Notes: generated from the letters alone by a model not told the origin. A DNA stretch of 64,000 bases from Paenibacillus_G elgii_A (GCA_042219835.1 JBHJMN010000030.1:15547-79546), one strand, 5' to 3'. Positions 51,500 through 60,726 are shown, counted from the first letter of the stretch. Program-made: numbers and translations.

Positions 51500-52741
51500 T
51501 CAGGCCGGATGGTTTTCCTGAGCCTTGGAGCGGTCCGGCGGAGCAGCTGCCGCCCTGTCGAATTTAAACCAACGATTCAGCAGGCCGTACACTAGCTTCG
51601 ATTCCTTCGTCAGCAGCGGTCCGAGAATCGCCAAAATCAACACGTACAGCGCGGCGAACGGCTGCAGGACGGTCATCAGTCCGCCGGCTTTTCCGAGATT
51701 GGCCATAATGATGGAGAACTCTCCCCGGGAGACGATCGTCAGCCCGATGTTGGATGAGGCTTTCGGGGATAACCCGGCGCTTCGCCCGGCCAGCATCCCC
51801 GCCACGTAATTGCCGGCGAGTGTCAGCAGCACCGCTCCCAACGAGAGCCAGACGGCGCCGCCGAGCGTAAGCGGATCGATGGTCAGGCCGAAGCTGAAGA
51901 AGAACAGCGCCCCGAAGAAATCCCGGAACGGAAGAATCAGCTTCTCGATCCGGTGCCTGTGCTCGGTCTCGGCCAGTACCAATCCGACGAGCAGCGCCCC
52001 GATCGCTTCCGCGACATGAATCGTTTCGGAGAAGCCCGCAACGACCGTCAAAAATCCGAAGACGAACAGCAGAAACACTTCGTTGGACCGGATATTCAGG
52101 AAGCGGTTCAGCCAAGGCACCGCTTTGCGCCCGGCGATCAGGAAGACGAGCATGAAGCCGAGCGAGAGCAGCGCGGACAGGATAATGCCTCCTACCGATG
52201 TGGCTCCGCTTAGCAGCAGTCCGGACAGAATGGAAATATAGACGGCGAGGAATACGTCTTCGAACATGATGATGCCCAGAATCATTTCCGTCTCGGCATT
52301 GGCCGTCCGCTTCAGATCGACGAGCACTTTGGCGACGATCGCGCTGGAGGAAATCGTCGTAATGCCGGCAATGACCAGCGTCTCGTTCAGCGGAAATCCG
52401 GAGAGCCAGCCGAATAGAAGCCCGAGTGTGAAATTGATCGCGATATAGATCGTGCCCCCGACCGCGATGGAGCGCCCGGACTTGATCAGCCGGCCGACCG
52501 AAAATTCCAGTCCAAGGTAAAAGAGCAGGAACAGTACCCCGAGACGGCCCATAAATTCGATCAGCGGAGCGCTGTCGATGAAGCGGAAATCGAATGCCCC
52601 GAACTTCGGCGCATGGGGGCCGACCGCCATCCCGATCAAAATGTAAAACGGAACGACGGAAAATCGCAGCTTCGTGGAAAGCCAGCCCGCAGCGGCAATG
52701 AGACAAATCGCCAGCCCAATCTCCAGAACGATGTGCTTCAT
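51500..52741 (-). CDS. khtU: K+/H+ antiporter KhtU (CPA2 family)
   Basis: 413 residues with 12 or 13 membrane segments: LEIGLAICLIAAAGWLS, VPFYILIGMAVGPHAP, LGVLFLLFYLGLEFSVGRL (the KefB/KhtU motif), TTISSSAIVAKVL, EMILGIIMFEDVFLAVYISIL (with the functional Glu/Asp), AEAIGALLVGLVLAETEHRHRIEKLI, and SRGEFSIIM. It expels potassium in exchange for protons; KhtU needs the KhtT subunit. No C-terminal RCK domain, so control comes from KhtT. It starts 3 bp after the khtT stop, so they share a transcript. Confidence 0.9.
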   Translation of the reverse strand: MKHIVLEIGLAICLIAAAGWLSTKLRFSVVPFYILIGMAVGPHAPKFGAFDFRFIDSAPLIEFMGRLGVLFLLFYLGLEFSVGRLIKSGRSIAVGGTIYIAINFTLGLLFGWLSGFPLNETLVIAGITTISSSAIVAKVLVDLKRTANAETEMILGIIMFEDVFLAVYISILSGLLLSGATSVGGIILSALLSLGFMLVFLIAGRKAVPWLNRFLNIRSNEVFLLFVFGFLTVVAGFSETIHVAEAIGALLVGLVLAETEHRHRIEKLILPFRDFFGALFFFSFGLTIDPLTLGGAVWLSLGAVLLTLAGNYVAGMLAGRSAGLSPKASSNIGLTIVSRGEFSIIMANLGKAGGLMTVLQPFAALYVLILAILGPLLTKESKLVYGLLNRWFKFDRAAAAPPDRSKAQENHPA

Positions 52742-52744
52742 AGG

Positions 52745-53242
52745 CTACAGGCTCCCTTGCTGAAGGAGCTCCTTCAGCGCCTTCAATTGCTTGCGTTCCC
52801 CCGCGACGACGAGTGTCGATTCCGCGTGAAGCACGTGCTCCGGGCCCGGATTGATGCAGTGCGTATGGTTTTTCTCGGCGACGGCGATAATCGTCGCTCC
52901 CGTTTGCTGGCGGACGTTCAGCCCGCCGATCGTCTGCCCGACGCTGCCTGCGCCTGCGTCGATCTTGAACCATTCCACGATCAGGGCGTCCAGCGCCACT
53001 TCCATCGTTTCGAGCGATTTGGGCCGATAGCTCATCCCGCCGATAATCCCGGCCATCATTCTCGCTTCGTCGTCGTCGAGCGTGACCGTGGAGACGGTCT
53101 CATCCGGATCGTCCGGATCAAAATGGTATAGCTCTCTTCTTCCGTCGTCGTGGACGACCACGACCAATTTATCGCCTCCGCGTGCGTGCAGTTGAAATTT
53201 TCGTCCGATTCCCGGAAGATCGGACTCTCGGATGTCTGTCAT
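52745..53242 (-). CDS. khtT: K+/H+ antiporter regulatory subunit KhtT
   Basis: 165 residues, matching KhtT of Bacillus in length. The N-terminal half begins MTDIRESDLPGIGRKFQL, and the C-terminal half is a TrkA-C (RCK_C) domain (VGQTIGGLNVRQQTGATIIAVAEKNHTHCINPGPEHVLHAESTLVVAGERKQLKALKELL). KhtT binds c-di-AMP in Bacillus and activates KhtU. ATG 53242 has GGGAGGAG upstream; an ATG 15 bp before it is less likely. No khtS-like gene is certain upstream. Confidence 0.9.
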   Translation of the reverse strand: MTDIRESDLPGIGRKFQLHARGGDKLVVVVHDDGRRELYHFDPDDPDETVSTVTLDDDEARMMAGIIGGMSYRPKSLETMEVALDALIVEWFKIDAGAGSVGQTIGGLNVRQQTGATIIAVAEKNHTHCINPGPEHVLHAESTLVVAGERKQLKALKELLQQGSL

Positions 53243-53297
53243 GGAATCTCCTCCCAAGTGTTGGATTGCGGGACCGGCTGCCGGAGCCCGTAAACAA

Positions 53298-53663
53298 TCA
53301 AACTTGGGGAGCGAGGTACGTAATCACCGTAAATTTTAAGGGCATCAAGAGCTGCTGCTTGAGCAGGAGGAAGATGGAACGGTCTGAGCGCCGCTCCAAG
53401 ATGAAGGCAGGTATGGGAAATCGGATCGCTTCCGAACAGAGATACGGCATGCCTGACACAGGCGTGTGCATGTCGTTGTCCGTCTGCTGACGGGATGTGG
53501 TGGAGACAGCGCGGGAGGCGCCCGATTGGCCCATCGTTATCGAGCGCGTGAGCGGCGGGTTTTCCGCTTCGGCAATCGGGATGAACCAGGAGAATGTGAG
53601 GAACAGACCGGTAAGCAGTACAAAAAGAACATGAAGAGGGTGCTTATGTCGGCATGTTGTCAT
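53298..53663 (-). CDS. Small putative exported protein
   Basis: 121 residues. A basic start (TTCRHKHPLHV) and a hydrophobic segment (LFVLLTGLFLTFSWFIPIAEA) make a plausible signal peptide. The rest has a loop of Ser/Thr and a conserved-looking tail FILERRSDRSIFLLLKQQLLMPLKF. AAAGGAGG lies 7 nt before the ATG 53663, a strong site, which is the main argument for a real gene. It precedes khtTU on the same strand by 55 bp. It resembles no family I know. Sequence too short to rule out a spurious frame. Confidence 0.5.
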   Translation of the reverse strand: MTTCRHKHPLHVLFVLLTGLFLTFSWFIPIAEAENPPLTRSITMGQSGASRAVSTTSRQQTDNDMHTPVSGMPYLCSEAIRFPIPAFILERRSDRSIFLLLKQQLLMPLKFTVITYLAPQV

Positions 53664-53752
53664 CCACATTCCTCCTTTCGGACAAAGTCTCACTTAACCG
53701 AGGTGTTAACATAGGTTTATTGTAGCATTCATTTTCGATCGATTGCAAATGC

Positions 53753-53789
53753 AAAAAAAACCGGAGGCTCTTGCGAACCCCCGGCTTTT
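53753..53789 (-). terminator. Terminator of the aminotransferase gene
   Basis: On the minus strand, GCCGGGGG and CCTCCGG pair around a loop, followed by eight T. Confidence 0.8.
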
Positions 53790-53802
53790 GTGGATTTCGT
53801 TT

Positions 53803-55110
53803 TTATTTCGCGGCGACATTCTGGAGATCCAGAACGCCTTGGTAGATCGTTTCGAACAGCTCGTCGATATTCGCTTCCTCGATGCAGGAGAAGGCGACGC
53901 GGAGATCGGTTTCGCCGAGGGCGATCGTCCCGACGCCGTATTTATCGAGCAGGTGCAAGCGCAGCGTTTCGGCGTCGACCGTCTTCAGCTTCAGGCACAT
54001 AAAATAGCCGGAGTTGAACGGGTAGTAGTCCCATACCTGATCGAATTTGCCGGTATCGAGCAGCGCTTTGACGCGGTTGGCGCGGGCTTTCATGATGTCG
54101 AATTTCTCCTGCTTCTGGGCTTTGAAGTCCGGCGCTTGCAGCGCATGCAGCACGAACGTCTGCGATGGATGCGGGCCGCTGGAAATCGTCGCACGGATAA
54201 TGCCCATCGTTTTTTGCTCCAGAGCCGCCAGCGTCGCATCGCTTTGTCCGACGTACGTAATAAAGCCGACGCGGAAGCCCCACACGTATTCTTCCTTCGT
54301 CGCGCCGTCAATCTTGACCGACAGCACGCGCGGATGAAGCCCCGCCAATTGGCCGGCAAGCGACTCGTGCAGCGATTCTTCGAAGAACAGGCCGAAGTAA
54401 GCGTCGTCCGTGACAGCTACGACGTTGATGCCGGCTTCCGCCGCTTCCTTAATCGCCGCTACGATGGCGCGTCCTTCTTCGGGAGCCGGCGTGTAGCCGG
54501 TCGGGTTGTTCGGGAAGTTCAGCACGACGATGGCTTTGCCTTTGCTCTTTTGCGCAAGCAGAGCGTCGCGGAGCGCTGCCGCGTTGAACTGCCGGTCTTC
54601 CGTGTAGAGCGGGTAGTATACGATCTCGGCGCCGCGGCGAATGCCGAAGGTCAGCTCGTAGTTTTCCCAGTTTTTATCCGGAATGATGACGGCGTCTCCG
54701 GGACCGGCGAACAAATCCGCCACGATGCTCAGTCCGTGGGTAAGCGCGTTCGTCACGATCGGATTGCCGAGGTTTTTGCCCTGAAGGGACGGATTTTCCT
54801 CAATCATCTTGCTGCGCCATGCGGTGCGCAGCTCCGGCTTGCCCGCTGGCGGGGCATATTCGTAAATGTCCTTCGGATTGTAAGCGGACAGTGTATCTTG
54901 GATGACTTTCAGATGCATCGGCTGACCGTTCTCCAGCGCCGTGCCGATGGTGGCGTTGAACTTCTTGGCCTTCGCCTTCGCTTCGGCGGATTGGCTCAGG
55001 ATGCCGACCTTTGGAAAATAAATTTGTTTGCCGAGCTCAGACAGCATCTCGTAAACATGCGGGCTTTCCTTTTGAATGGTTTCATTTAAACTTTGGGCAA
55101 GAGGGTTCAT
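53803..55110 (-). CDS. Class I/II pyridoxal-phosphate aminotransferase
   Basis: 435 residues of fold-type I. NALTHGLSIVADLFAGPGDAVIIPDKNWENYELTF is the cofactor and substrate region, VLNFPNNPTGYTP is the family hallmark, and the active-site lysine is in VKIDGATKEEYVWGFRVG. The C-terminal domain ends in GVGTIALGETDLRVAFSCIEEANIDELFETIY. It differs from AspC and HisC in having a longer N-terminus and a divergent Lys segment, as in the MalY-like/AlaT subgroup. Start: ATG 55110, AAGGATGG 6 nt upstream. Substrate unassigned. Confidence 0.82.
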   Translation of the reverse strand: MNPLAQSLNETIQKESPHVYEMLSELGKQIYFPKVGILSQSAEAKAKAKKFNATIGTALENGQPMHLKVIQDTLSAYNPKDIYEYAPPAGKPELRTAWRSKMIEENPSLQGKNLGNPIVTNALTHGLSIVADLFAGPGDAVIIPDKNWENYELTFGIRRGAEIVYYPLYTEDRQFNAAALRDALLAQKSKGKAIVVLNFPNNPTGYTPAPEEGRAIVAAIKEAAEAGINVVAVTDDAYFGLFFEESLHESLAGQLAGLHPRVLSVKIDGATKEEYVWGFRVGFITYVGQSDATLAALEQKTMGIIRATISSGPHPSQTFVLHALQAPDFKAQKQEKFDIMKARANRVKALLDTGKFDQVWDYYPFNSGYFMCLKLKTVDAETLRLHLLDKYGVGTIALGETDLRVAFSCIEEANIDELFETIYQGVLDLQNVAAK

Positions 55111-55356
55111 GACGGTCCATCCTTCCATGTTTCTTCATTGCTTACATTAGACCATATTATAACACTTTTCGTACGGCAGCGTCACGGAGTTTCGGATTTA
55201 ACGACAGAGACCGCCTGCAAGGGGAGGGGAACGGGCATACGGGTGAATTTGCCGGGGACTCTTGGTTTTCCCGTGGAAGCTGTGATACCATAGGGGCAGC
55301 AAAAATATGGGTGCGGATTGGCGTGAAGGAAGCAATCCGCAAAGCGGGGGACAACG

Positions 55357-56133
55357 ATGTCGGCCATCATACGATACGAGAAAATTATGGAGCTGCTCAT
55401 GGCGCACCGCGAGGTGTCCGTCGCGGATTTGGCGGGCAAGCTCGGGGTGACGGGCAAGACGATCCGGCAGGATCTCGAGAAGCTGGAAAACAAAGGACTG
55501 CTGCACCGGACGCACGGCGGCGCCGTGCTGGCCAATGAAGGCTACTCCGGCCTGCTCGCCGGGCTCGCGCCGAATCCGAAGCATCCGGACGAGAAGCGGG
55601 AGGCGGCGGAGTGGGCGCTGCGGTTCGTCGAGCCGAACGACATTATCGCGCTCGACAGCGGCAGCACGACGCTGGAGATGGCCAAGCTGCTCGACAATGC
55701 GCCGCTGACGGTCATCACGAACGATCTGCATATCATCAGCGAGCTGATCAAGAAGGACCGCGTAAGACTGGTCGTCCCCGGCGGTTTCCGCAGCCGGAAT
55801 ATGCTGGTCAGTGAAGAAGCCGCGGAATTTCTCGGCAGGCTGAACGTGCAGAAGGCGTTCCTGTCCACGACCGGGATTCATTCGGAGTATGGATTTACGA
55901 TTTTCACCCATTCCCACGTCGGGCAAAAACGGGCGATGATCAATTCCGCGAAGCAGGTGTTTTGCGTGGCGGACCACAGCAAGTTCGACAAGTGCGCCCT
56001 AATCACGTTTGCGAAGCTGTCCGAAATCGGCGTGATCGTGACCGATCCGTATTTGCCGGAGGAGACGGCGCAGAGCTACGAAGCGGCGGGCACGCGAATC
56101 GAGCGGAACCGGCGGGGCCGGGCCGGAAGGTAG
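55357..56133 (+). CDS. DeoR-family sugar-responsive repressor
   Basis: 258 residues. N-terminal helix-turn-helix IRYEKIMELLMAHREVSVADLAGKLGVTGKTIRQDLEKLENKGLLHRTHGGA, then a DeoR C-terminal sugar-phosphate sensor (DIIALDSGSTTLEMAKLLDNAPLTVITNDLHII, LSTTGIHSEYGFTIF, CVADHSKFDKCALITFA). It stands directly upstream of kduI, whose promoter has a palindrome, so pectin or uronate metabolism is a plausible target. RBS GCGGGGGACAACG. Confidence 0.88.
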   Translation: MSAIIRYEKIMELLMAHREVSVADLAGKLGVTGKTIRQDLEKLENKGLLHRTHGGAVLANEGYSGLLAGLAPNPKHPDEKREAAEWALRFVEPNDIIALDSGSTTLEMAKLLDNAPLTVITNDLHIISELIKKDRVRLVVPGGFRSRNMLVSEEAAEFLGRLNVQKAFLSTTGIHSEYGFTIFTHSHVGQKRAMINSAKQVFCVADHSKFDKCALITFAKLSEIGVIVTDPYLPEETAQSYEAAGTRIERNRRGRAGR

Positions 56134-56318
56134 CGTTGGAGCGGAATGCTCTCAGACGTCGTGCCGCAGCGAGCGCCGCATGGGGACGCTCGCGATCCGT
56201 AAGCCTGCGCAGCTGGCCGGCAAATGCACTGAAGAGGGCGGAGGCGGCGAACGATCATGCTCTTTCCCGCGTCTGCGGTTTTGTATGTCCTTATTGGTTC
56301 ATTTTGGTTCAAAAATAA

Positions 56319-56353
56319 TTCATTTGAACTTAAATGAACGTATGGTTTATAAT
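56319..56353 (+). promoter_or_regulatory. kduI promoter with an operator-like palindrome on the -35
   Basis: A -35 TTGAAC (56324-56329), an 18-bp spacer and a -10 TATAAT (56348-56353). The inverted repeat TTCATTTGAACTTAAATGAA (56319-56338; arms TTCATTT/AAATGAA) covers the -35 box. Upstream GGTTCATTTTGGTTCA contributes direct half-sites. Likely site for the DeoR-type repressor encoded upstream. Confidence 0.65.
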
Positions 56354-56388
56354 AGCGGTGAACATGTAAATACGGGAGGAATCATACA

Positions 56389-57228
56389 ATGGCTATGGAA
56401 ATTCGTTACGCGACCAATCCGACGGAAACGAAAACGTACGATACGGAACGTTTGCGCCAAGAATATTTGATCGAAGGCTTGTTCGTGCCGGGCAAGCTGA
56501 ATCTGGTGTACAGCCACGTGGACCGCTTTATTACGGGCGGCGCCGTACCGACGACGGAGCCGGTTCTGCTCGAAGCGGATAAGCACGACATGGGGGCGGA
56601 CTATTTCCTTGAGCGCCGCGAAATCGGGATCATTAACGTAGGCGCCCAAGGCATCGTCACGGTCGACGGCACCGATTACGTGCTGGAGAACAAAGACGGC
56701 CTGTACGTCGGCCTCGGCAACAAGCAAGTCGTGTTCAAGAGCGCGGACGCCGCGAATCCGGCGCGTTTCTACCTGAGCTCGACCCCGGCGCACAAAAATT
56801 ACCCGACGCAAAAGGTGGCGATCAGCGAGGCGGAGCCGCAGCATCTCGGTTCGATCACCAACTCCAATGAGCGCACGATCTACAAATATATTCACTTGAA
56901 CGGCATTCAAAGCTGCCAGCTCGTGATGGGCATGACGCTGCTGAAGCCGGGCAACATGTGGAACACGATGCCTTGCCATACGCATAACCGCCGCTCGGAA
57001 GTATACTTCTACTTCGATATGCCGGAAGACGGCGTCGTTTTCCATCTGATGGGCGAGCCGACGGAAACCCGCCACGTGGTTGTCCGCAACGAGCAGGCGA
57101 TTATCAGCCCGAGCTGGTCGATCCACAGCGGCGTAGGCACGAGCAATTATACATTCATTTGGGCGATGGCTGGAGAGAACCAAGAGTTCTCCGATATGGA
57201 CGCGGTCGCCATGAAGGATTTGAAATAA
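56389..57228 (+). CDS. kduI: 5-keto-4-deoxyuronate isomerase
   Basis: 279 residues, a cupin. Isomerises 5-keto-4-deoxyuronate (4-deoxy-L-threo-5-hexosulose uronate) to 3-deoxy-D-glycero-2,5-hexodiulosonate in pectin and glycosaminoglycan breakdown. Signs: MEIRYATNPTETKTYDTERLRQEYL at the N-terminus and the zinc-binding MPCHTHNRRSEVYFYFDM (two His and one Glu), plus SPSWSIHSGVGTSNYTFIW. Expected length is 275-280. RBS GGGAGG 9 nt before the ATG. No kduD beside it. Confidence 0.93.
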   Translation: MAMEIRYATNPTETKTYDTERLRQEYLIEGLFVPGKLNLVYSHVDRFITGGAVPTTEPVLLEADKHDMGADYFLERREIGIINVGAQGIVTVDGTDYVLENKDGLYVGLGNKQVVFKSADAANPARFYLSSTPAHKNYPTQKVAISEAEPQHLGSITNSNERTIYKYIHLNGIQSCQLVMGMTLLKPGNMWNTMPCHTHNRRSEVYFYFDMPEDGVVFHLMGEPTETRHVVVRNEQAIISPSWSIHSGVGTSNYTFIWAMAGENQEFSDMDAVAMKDLK

Positions 57229-57242
57229 GGTACCGGGAAGTG

Positions 57243-57304
57243 AAAAGCACAGCTTCTTTGAAGCGCGAACCTTACGGGTGCGGCTCAAAAGGCTGTGCTT
57301 TCTC
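57243..57304 (+). terminator. Terminator after kduI
   Basis: AAAGCACAGC and GCTGTGCTTT pair, with a long loop containing smaller pairing, followed by CTCGTTTG. Strong stem but a weak T tail. Confidence 0.7.
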
Positions 57305-57414
57305 GTTTGTGTAGCGACGGTTTCGGTTGGATAAGTGTTTTAGGAAGCGTGCAGGGAAGGAACTGTGACGTAAGGGTGGTGTTGGATGGTTAGTACGCAC
57401 CGACTAGTGTCATT

Positions 57415-57885
57415 TTATTTTGAAAAGTTGGTGATTTCTTTTTCAACTCGATTAACAAGAAGCTCCAAGTTGGATTTCCATTCGCTCCAACTTGTTGAAT
57501 CACGCCGTAATTCAACAATTTCTCTTATACCATCAGCATCCTTAACTTCATCTCTGATGTCTGTTAAATATCTTAATATAAACTTCAAAGATTCTTCATC
57601 CGCAGTAAATGAGTGTACTTTTACAAATTCACTTCCGATATTACAGAATTTCCCATTATCAAGGTACATGATATAGAGCTCTGCAAGCGCCATTGCACTG
57701 TTGTCGTAGAAAAAATCAATATCATCAAAGGTCTCTCCAAAAAAGCCATGATTTTTCATCGCAATAACAATTTTAGACAGTTTTAAATGATTAAAGTCCA
57801 AATGATTTTGGATATAGTCCTCTAAAAAATCGACCACATCCAAACCTTCATCACTTTCCAATGCTTTGTATCCCCATGATCCCAT
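57415..57885 (-). CDS. DUF4259-like protein
   Basis: 156 residues. MGSWGYKALESDEGLDVVDFLEDYI is the DUF4259-type N-terminus (MGxWG, D-x-x-x-D). The rest is helical and acidic. DUF4259 proteins are often found among immunity genes near toxins, but no toxin gene is visible here. The gene is distinctly AT-rich compared with the neighbouring genes, which suggests recent acquisition. RBS: GGGAGGAGTATTGAC before ATG. The 259 bp upstream (57886-58144) hold no gene. Confidence 0.65.
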   Translation of the reverse strand: MGSWGYKALESDEGLDVVDFLEDYIQNHLDFNHLKLSKIVIAMKNHGFFGETFDDIDFFYDNSAMALAELYIMYLDNGKFCNIGSEFVKVHSFTADEESLKFILRYLTDIRDEVKDADGIREIVELRRDSTSWSEWKSNLELLVNRVEKEITNFSK

Positions 57886-58144
57886 GTCAATACTCCTCCC
57901 ACATTACGATAAATTGCCATTCCCTTTTTGCCAATACCAGTGAAGTTCTCATAGACCGCAAAGTATATTCTACCATAATTTTACTTTGCAGCAGAACAAA
58001 TCTGCCTGTTAGTTGAATAACTTGCCGTCAATCTAACACTTTATTTTGTTCGGTCTAAGCCTCAAGCGGGTAACCTCGTGCTTCCCGCTCAAGCCAGACG
58101 TGCTGCGGCGCCAGTTCGCCATCGTTTGTAGCGTGCCGCTCAAG

Positions 58145-59089
58145 CTAAAACATGCTCCAGTCGAACGCTTCCGACATCGTCTGCAGCAGGTGGACGCCTG
58201 CGATGCTGTTGCCCTTATCGTTCAGCGCCGGGCCGACGACGCCGATGCCGTACCGTCCCGGCACGATAGCGAGAATGCCGCCGGAGACGCCGCTTTTGGC
58301 CGGAAGCCCGACGCGGATGGCGAATTCGCCGGAGGCGTTGTACATGCCGCAGCTGACCATGAACGTTTTGGCGATCTGCACATAGCGCCGCGGCACGAGT
58401 TCACGTCCCGTCAAAGGATCGGTTCCATTCATCGCCAGAATGAGCGCCATGCGCGCTACATGGCTGCAGGTCACTTCCACGGAGCAGTGTTTGAAATAAA
58501 CGTCCAGCACCGGCTCCACCTCTTCGTCCAGCACTTCGTTATCTTTGAGGAAGTAGGCAAGAGACCGGTTCCGGTGCGCGGTAGCGGCTTCGGAGCGGTA
58601 CACCAATTCGTTGAAGGCCAGCGTCGGGTCTCCCGCGAGCTCGCGGAAGAAGGAGAGGATTCGCTCCGTTTTTTCCGCGGGGGTAGCGCCCCGGATCAAT
58701 GACGAGACGGCGATGGCTCCCGCGTTGATCAGCGGGTTGAACGGAATGCCGGGCTCGACCAGTTCCAGCTTCAGCATGGAGTTGAAGTCGTCGCCGGTTG
58801 GCTCCATACCGACCTTGCGGAAAACGCCTTCTTCGCCTTGGTCCATCAAGGCGAGCAGCAGCGTGAACACTTTAGAGATGCTTTGCAAGGTGAAGGACAA
58901 TCGGATGTCGCCTGCCGTTACTTCGCGTCCTGCGGCGTCGAGCAGCGCGATTCCCAAGGCGTTACCCGGAGCGTGCGCCAATTCGGGGATGTAGGAGGCG
59001 GGCTGGCCGTGCCGGGATTCCTTGCGGCTCGTTTCGAGCCAGGCCGGAAGCCGCTCGGCCAGCCGGTTCAGTTCGGTTTCGGATGTCAT
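58145..59089 (-). CDS. glsA: Glutaminase A
   Basis: 314 residues, serine-dependent beta-lactamase-like fold. Hydrolyses glutamine to glutamate and ammonia. The active Ser70 and Lys73 sit in LQSISKVFTLL, NPLINAGAIAVSS carries the Asn, ELVYRSEAATAHRNRSLAYFL includes the conserved Glu and Asn, and CSVEVTCSHVARMALILA and SGVSGGILAIVPGR are family segments. Bacillus enzymes of this type are 305-330 residues. ATG 59089 has AAGGAGG about 12 nt upstream. It stands alone. Confidence 0.92.
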   Translation of the reverse strand: MTSETELNRLAERLPAWLETSRKESRHGQPASYIPELAHAPGNALGIALLDAAGREVTAGDIRLSFTLQSISKVFTLLLALMDQGEEGVFRKVGMEPTGDDFNSMLKLELVEPGIPFNPLINAGAIAVSSLIRGATPAEKTERILSFFRELAGDPTLAFNELVYRSEAATAHRNRSLAYFLKDNEVLDEEVEPVLDVYFKHCSVEVTCSHVARMALILAMNGTDPLTGRELVPRRYVQIAKTFMVSCGMYNASGEFAIRVGLPAKSGVSGGILAIVPGRYGIGVVGPALNDKGNSIAGVHLLQTMSEAFDWSMF

Positions 59090-59224
59090 CGTTTGCGGGA
59101 GCCTCCTTGGGGTCCATAAGTGCAATTTACCTTTAGCATACCGTTTTTGCACCGGGATGAAAAGACGGGTATTTTTCAGGTAATCGTTGGGTACCGAATG
59201 GCCCCGCAAACTTCCCGTCCTTAT

Positions 59225-59845
59225 TTACTCTTTTTTATGCAAGGGACAGTACTTTTTCATTAATTCAATAGTTGCTTCATCTTCAGCTCTTCCTCTTTCA
59301 TTAAGCCCCTCAATAACTTTATCGCGACGTTCCCCCTTTAAATTTTGCCCAAACTTAAATTTAGCAGTTAATTCTTCAACGGAGATTCTGACTACTGAAA
59401 CCGCCTTTAACTCTCCTTGATATTTCGGATCTTCCGGTGTAATAGGAGCATAGCCCCCTTCAGGTTGAAGTTTTTCCATTAGGCTGCTTAATGCAACTGA
59501 TTTTTCATGCAAATCCTCAACAGGCTCAGCGACTCCTCTAATATGAACGGATTTAAAAAAAGCTGTTGCAGGGCAAGCTTGCCGAGCGTCGGTAAAATAA
59601 GAAGGGATAATAGCAAACTCTTGAGCAACCGCGAAACTAACTTTTTGTGAAGCCAATATCTCGTCCATTTTGGCACCTCTCTTTGAACCATGGATGTAAA
59701 TGTGCCCATTCTGATACGTGTAATTTAGAGGAGTAATATGTGGCCACCCGTCCTTGTCTAAGGTTCCCAGATAACCAAATGACATCTCATTTAAAAAATG
59801 ATCAATTTCCTGTTGCTCTTGAATGGAAAATTCGGCTCTTCTCAT
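59225..59845 (-). CDS. Pyridoxamine 5'-phosphate oxidase-like flavin-binding protein
   Basis: 206 residues. The split barrel of the PNPOx-like superfamily: FGYLGTLDKDGWPHITPLNYTYQNGHIYIHGSKRGAKMDEI, then VSFAVAQEF and SVHIRGVAEPVEDL. This fits the YwjB/nitroimidazole-resistance (NimA)-like type, which binds FMN or F420 and is not the biosynthetic PdxH. GGGGAGGGG lies upstream. The gene is AT-rich, like the nearby small paralogues. Substrate unknown. Confidence 0.8.
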   Translation of the reverse strand: MRRAEFSIQEQQEIDHFLNEMSFGYLGTLDKDGWPHITPLNYTYQNGHIYIHGSKRGAKMDEILASQKVSFAVAQEFAIIPSYFTDARQACPATAFFKSVHIRGVAEPVEDLHEKSVALSSLMEKLQPEGGYAPITPEDPKYQGELKAVSVVRISVEELTAKFKFGQNLKGERRDKVIEGLNERGRAEDEATIELMKKYCPLHKKE

Positions 59846-60259
59846 TTATAAGCCCCTCCCCAAATTTTTATATATCATAAATGAGAGGAGTGACAATTGA
59901 AAAGATCCAATTGTTATAATTTATACTGTACCATTGGCTGAAAATTTTATTATCCTCCGGTGTCAGTGCTGGCTCCAGTAACCAGCGATGCTTTGAGGGA
60001 CAAAAGAAACGCGAAGTAAGACGGTTCATGTGCAGCGAATGGTCGTCCGGCAGTCGAACGAGTTCATAACGGAGCAGAAATTCGCGGAATTTATACCTGA
60101 TGCATTTGTAAAATTGTCTTCCTACACCTCCGTATTATCTTTGTTAAAGGATGAGGAGGATATCTACAAGGGTGTACAATCTAATAGTGAAAATTGTAAC
60201 TTTAAGAACTTCCATGGCATATGTTTAACAATATAGGCAATTTTACCGGAGGTGGGATT
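59846..60259. other. 414 bp without a recognisable gene
   Basis: An AT-rich stretch between two divergent AT-rich units. It holds the promoter region of the PNPOx-like gene (TTATAA-rich at 59915-59935) and, at 60030-60236, a 68-residue open frame with no ribosome site and no similarity I can recognise. It also looks like a join between fragments of different base composition (GC-rich at 59960-60060, AT-rich around). Confidence 0.4.
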
Positions 60260-60511
60260 TTGTCAGTTAATCTTTTTATGGCTGCAGGAGCAATAAATGT
60301 TAACACTTTGAATAGAGGTGCAGTTATTAACGCAGGGGAGATTGCCCAACCCGGTTGGAACCTCAGTGGGAAGAGCAACTTCGGAAATGGTCAATTGTTT
60401 GGAAGCAATTTAGAATTCGCTTTTGTGTCTACTTTATTGGATAATGATGTTTTTGATAACCCAATCGGGACAATCGGACCTGCTCCGTCATTACAAAATC
60501 AAACCTTGTAG
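60260..60511 (+). CDS. Small Asn/Gly-rich protein, spore-protein-like paralogue A
   Basis: 83 residues: GAINVNTLNRGAVINAGEIAQPGW, then KSNFGNGQLFGSNLEFAFVSTLLDNDVFDNPIG. TTG 60260 is taken as the start (GGAGGTGGGATT before it), since the third paralogue has the same site and then also gives exactly 83 residues. The layout, a hydrophobic start, a Gly-x-Asn-x-Gly turn and an F/L-D-x-D-x-x-D end, recalls GerPA/GerPF-type spore germination proteins, but no confident match can be claimed. AT-rich. Confidence 0.55.
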   Translation: MSVNLFMAAGAINVNTLNRGAVINAGEIAQPGWNLSGKSNFGNGQLFGSNLEFAFVSTLLDNDVFDNPIGTIGPAPSLQNQTL

Positions 60512-60630
60512 ACACCATAACAAGGGACATAATGAGTTATACGCATTATTGAAAGGGCTAGAACGGCAACTTAACGATATCGTCTAAGAAAGTTTCGATG
60601 GTAATAGCGTCGATGAATATATCCTCCAGA

Positions 60631-60691
60631 GCTTAACCTTTCTGGTATGGAGAGGTTAAGCCTGTTACGCTAAGAAAATTTTCGCTTAGCG
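60631..60691 (+). other. Two hairpins between the first and second paralogue
   Basis: GCTTAACCT/AGGTTAAGC (60631-60661) and CGCTAAG/CTTAGCG (60669-60691). No T run follows the first, and the second ends in GCTCACATTTTATT. They may terminate paralogue A or form a leader for paralogue B. They lie in the 215 bp before the TTG start of paralogue B. Confidence 0.4.
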
Positions 60692-60726
60692 GCTCACATT
60701 TTATTCTGAACAGGAGGGGGAGTACA

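Noticed and set aside
60030..60236. 68-residue frame before paralogue A
   Set aside because: No ribosome binding site, mixed base composition and no recognisable domain. Kept only as a remark.
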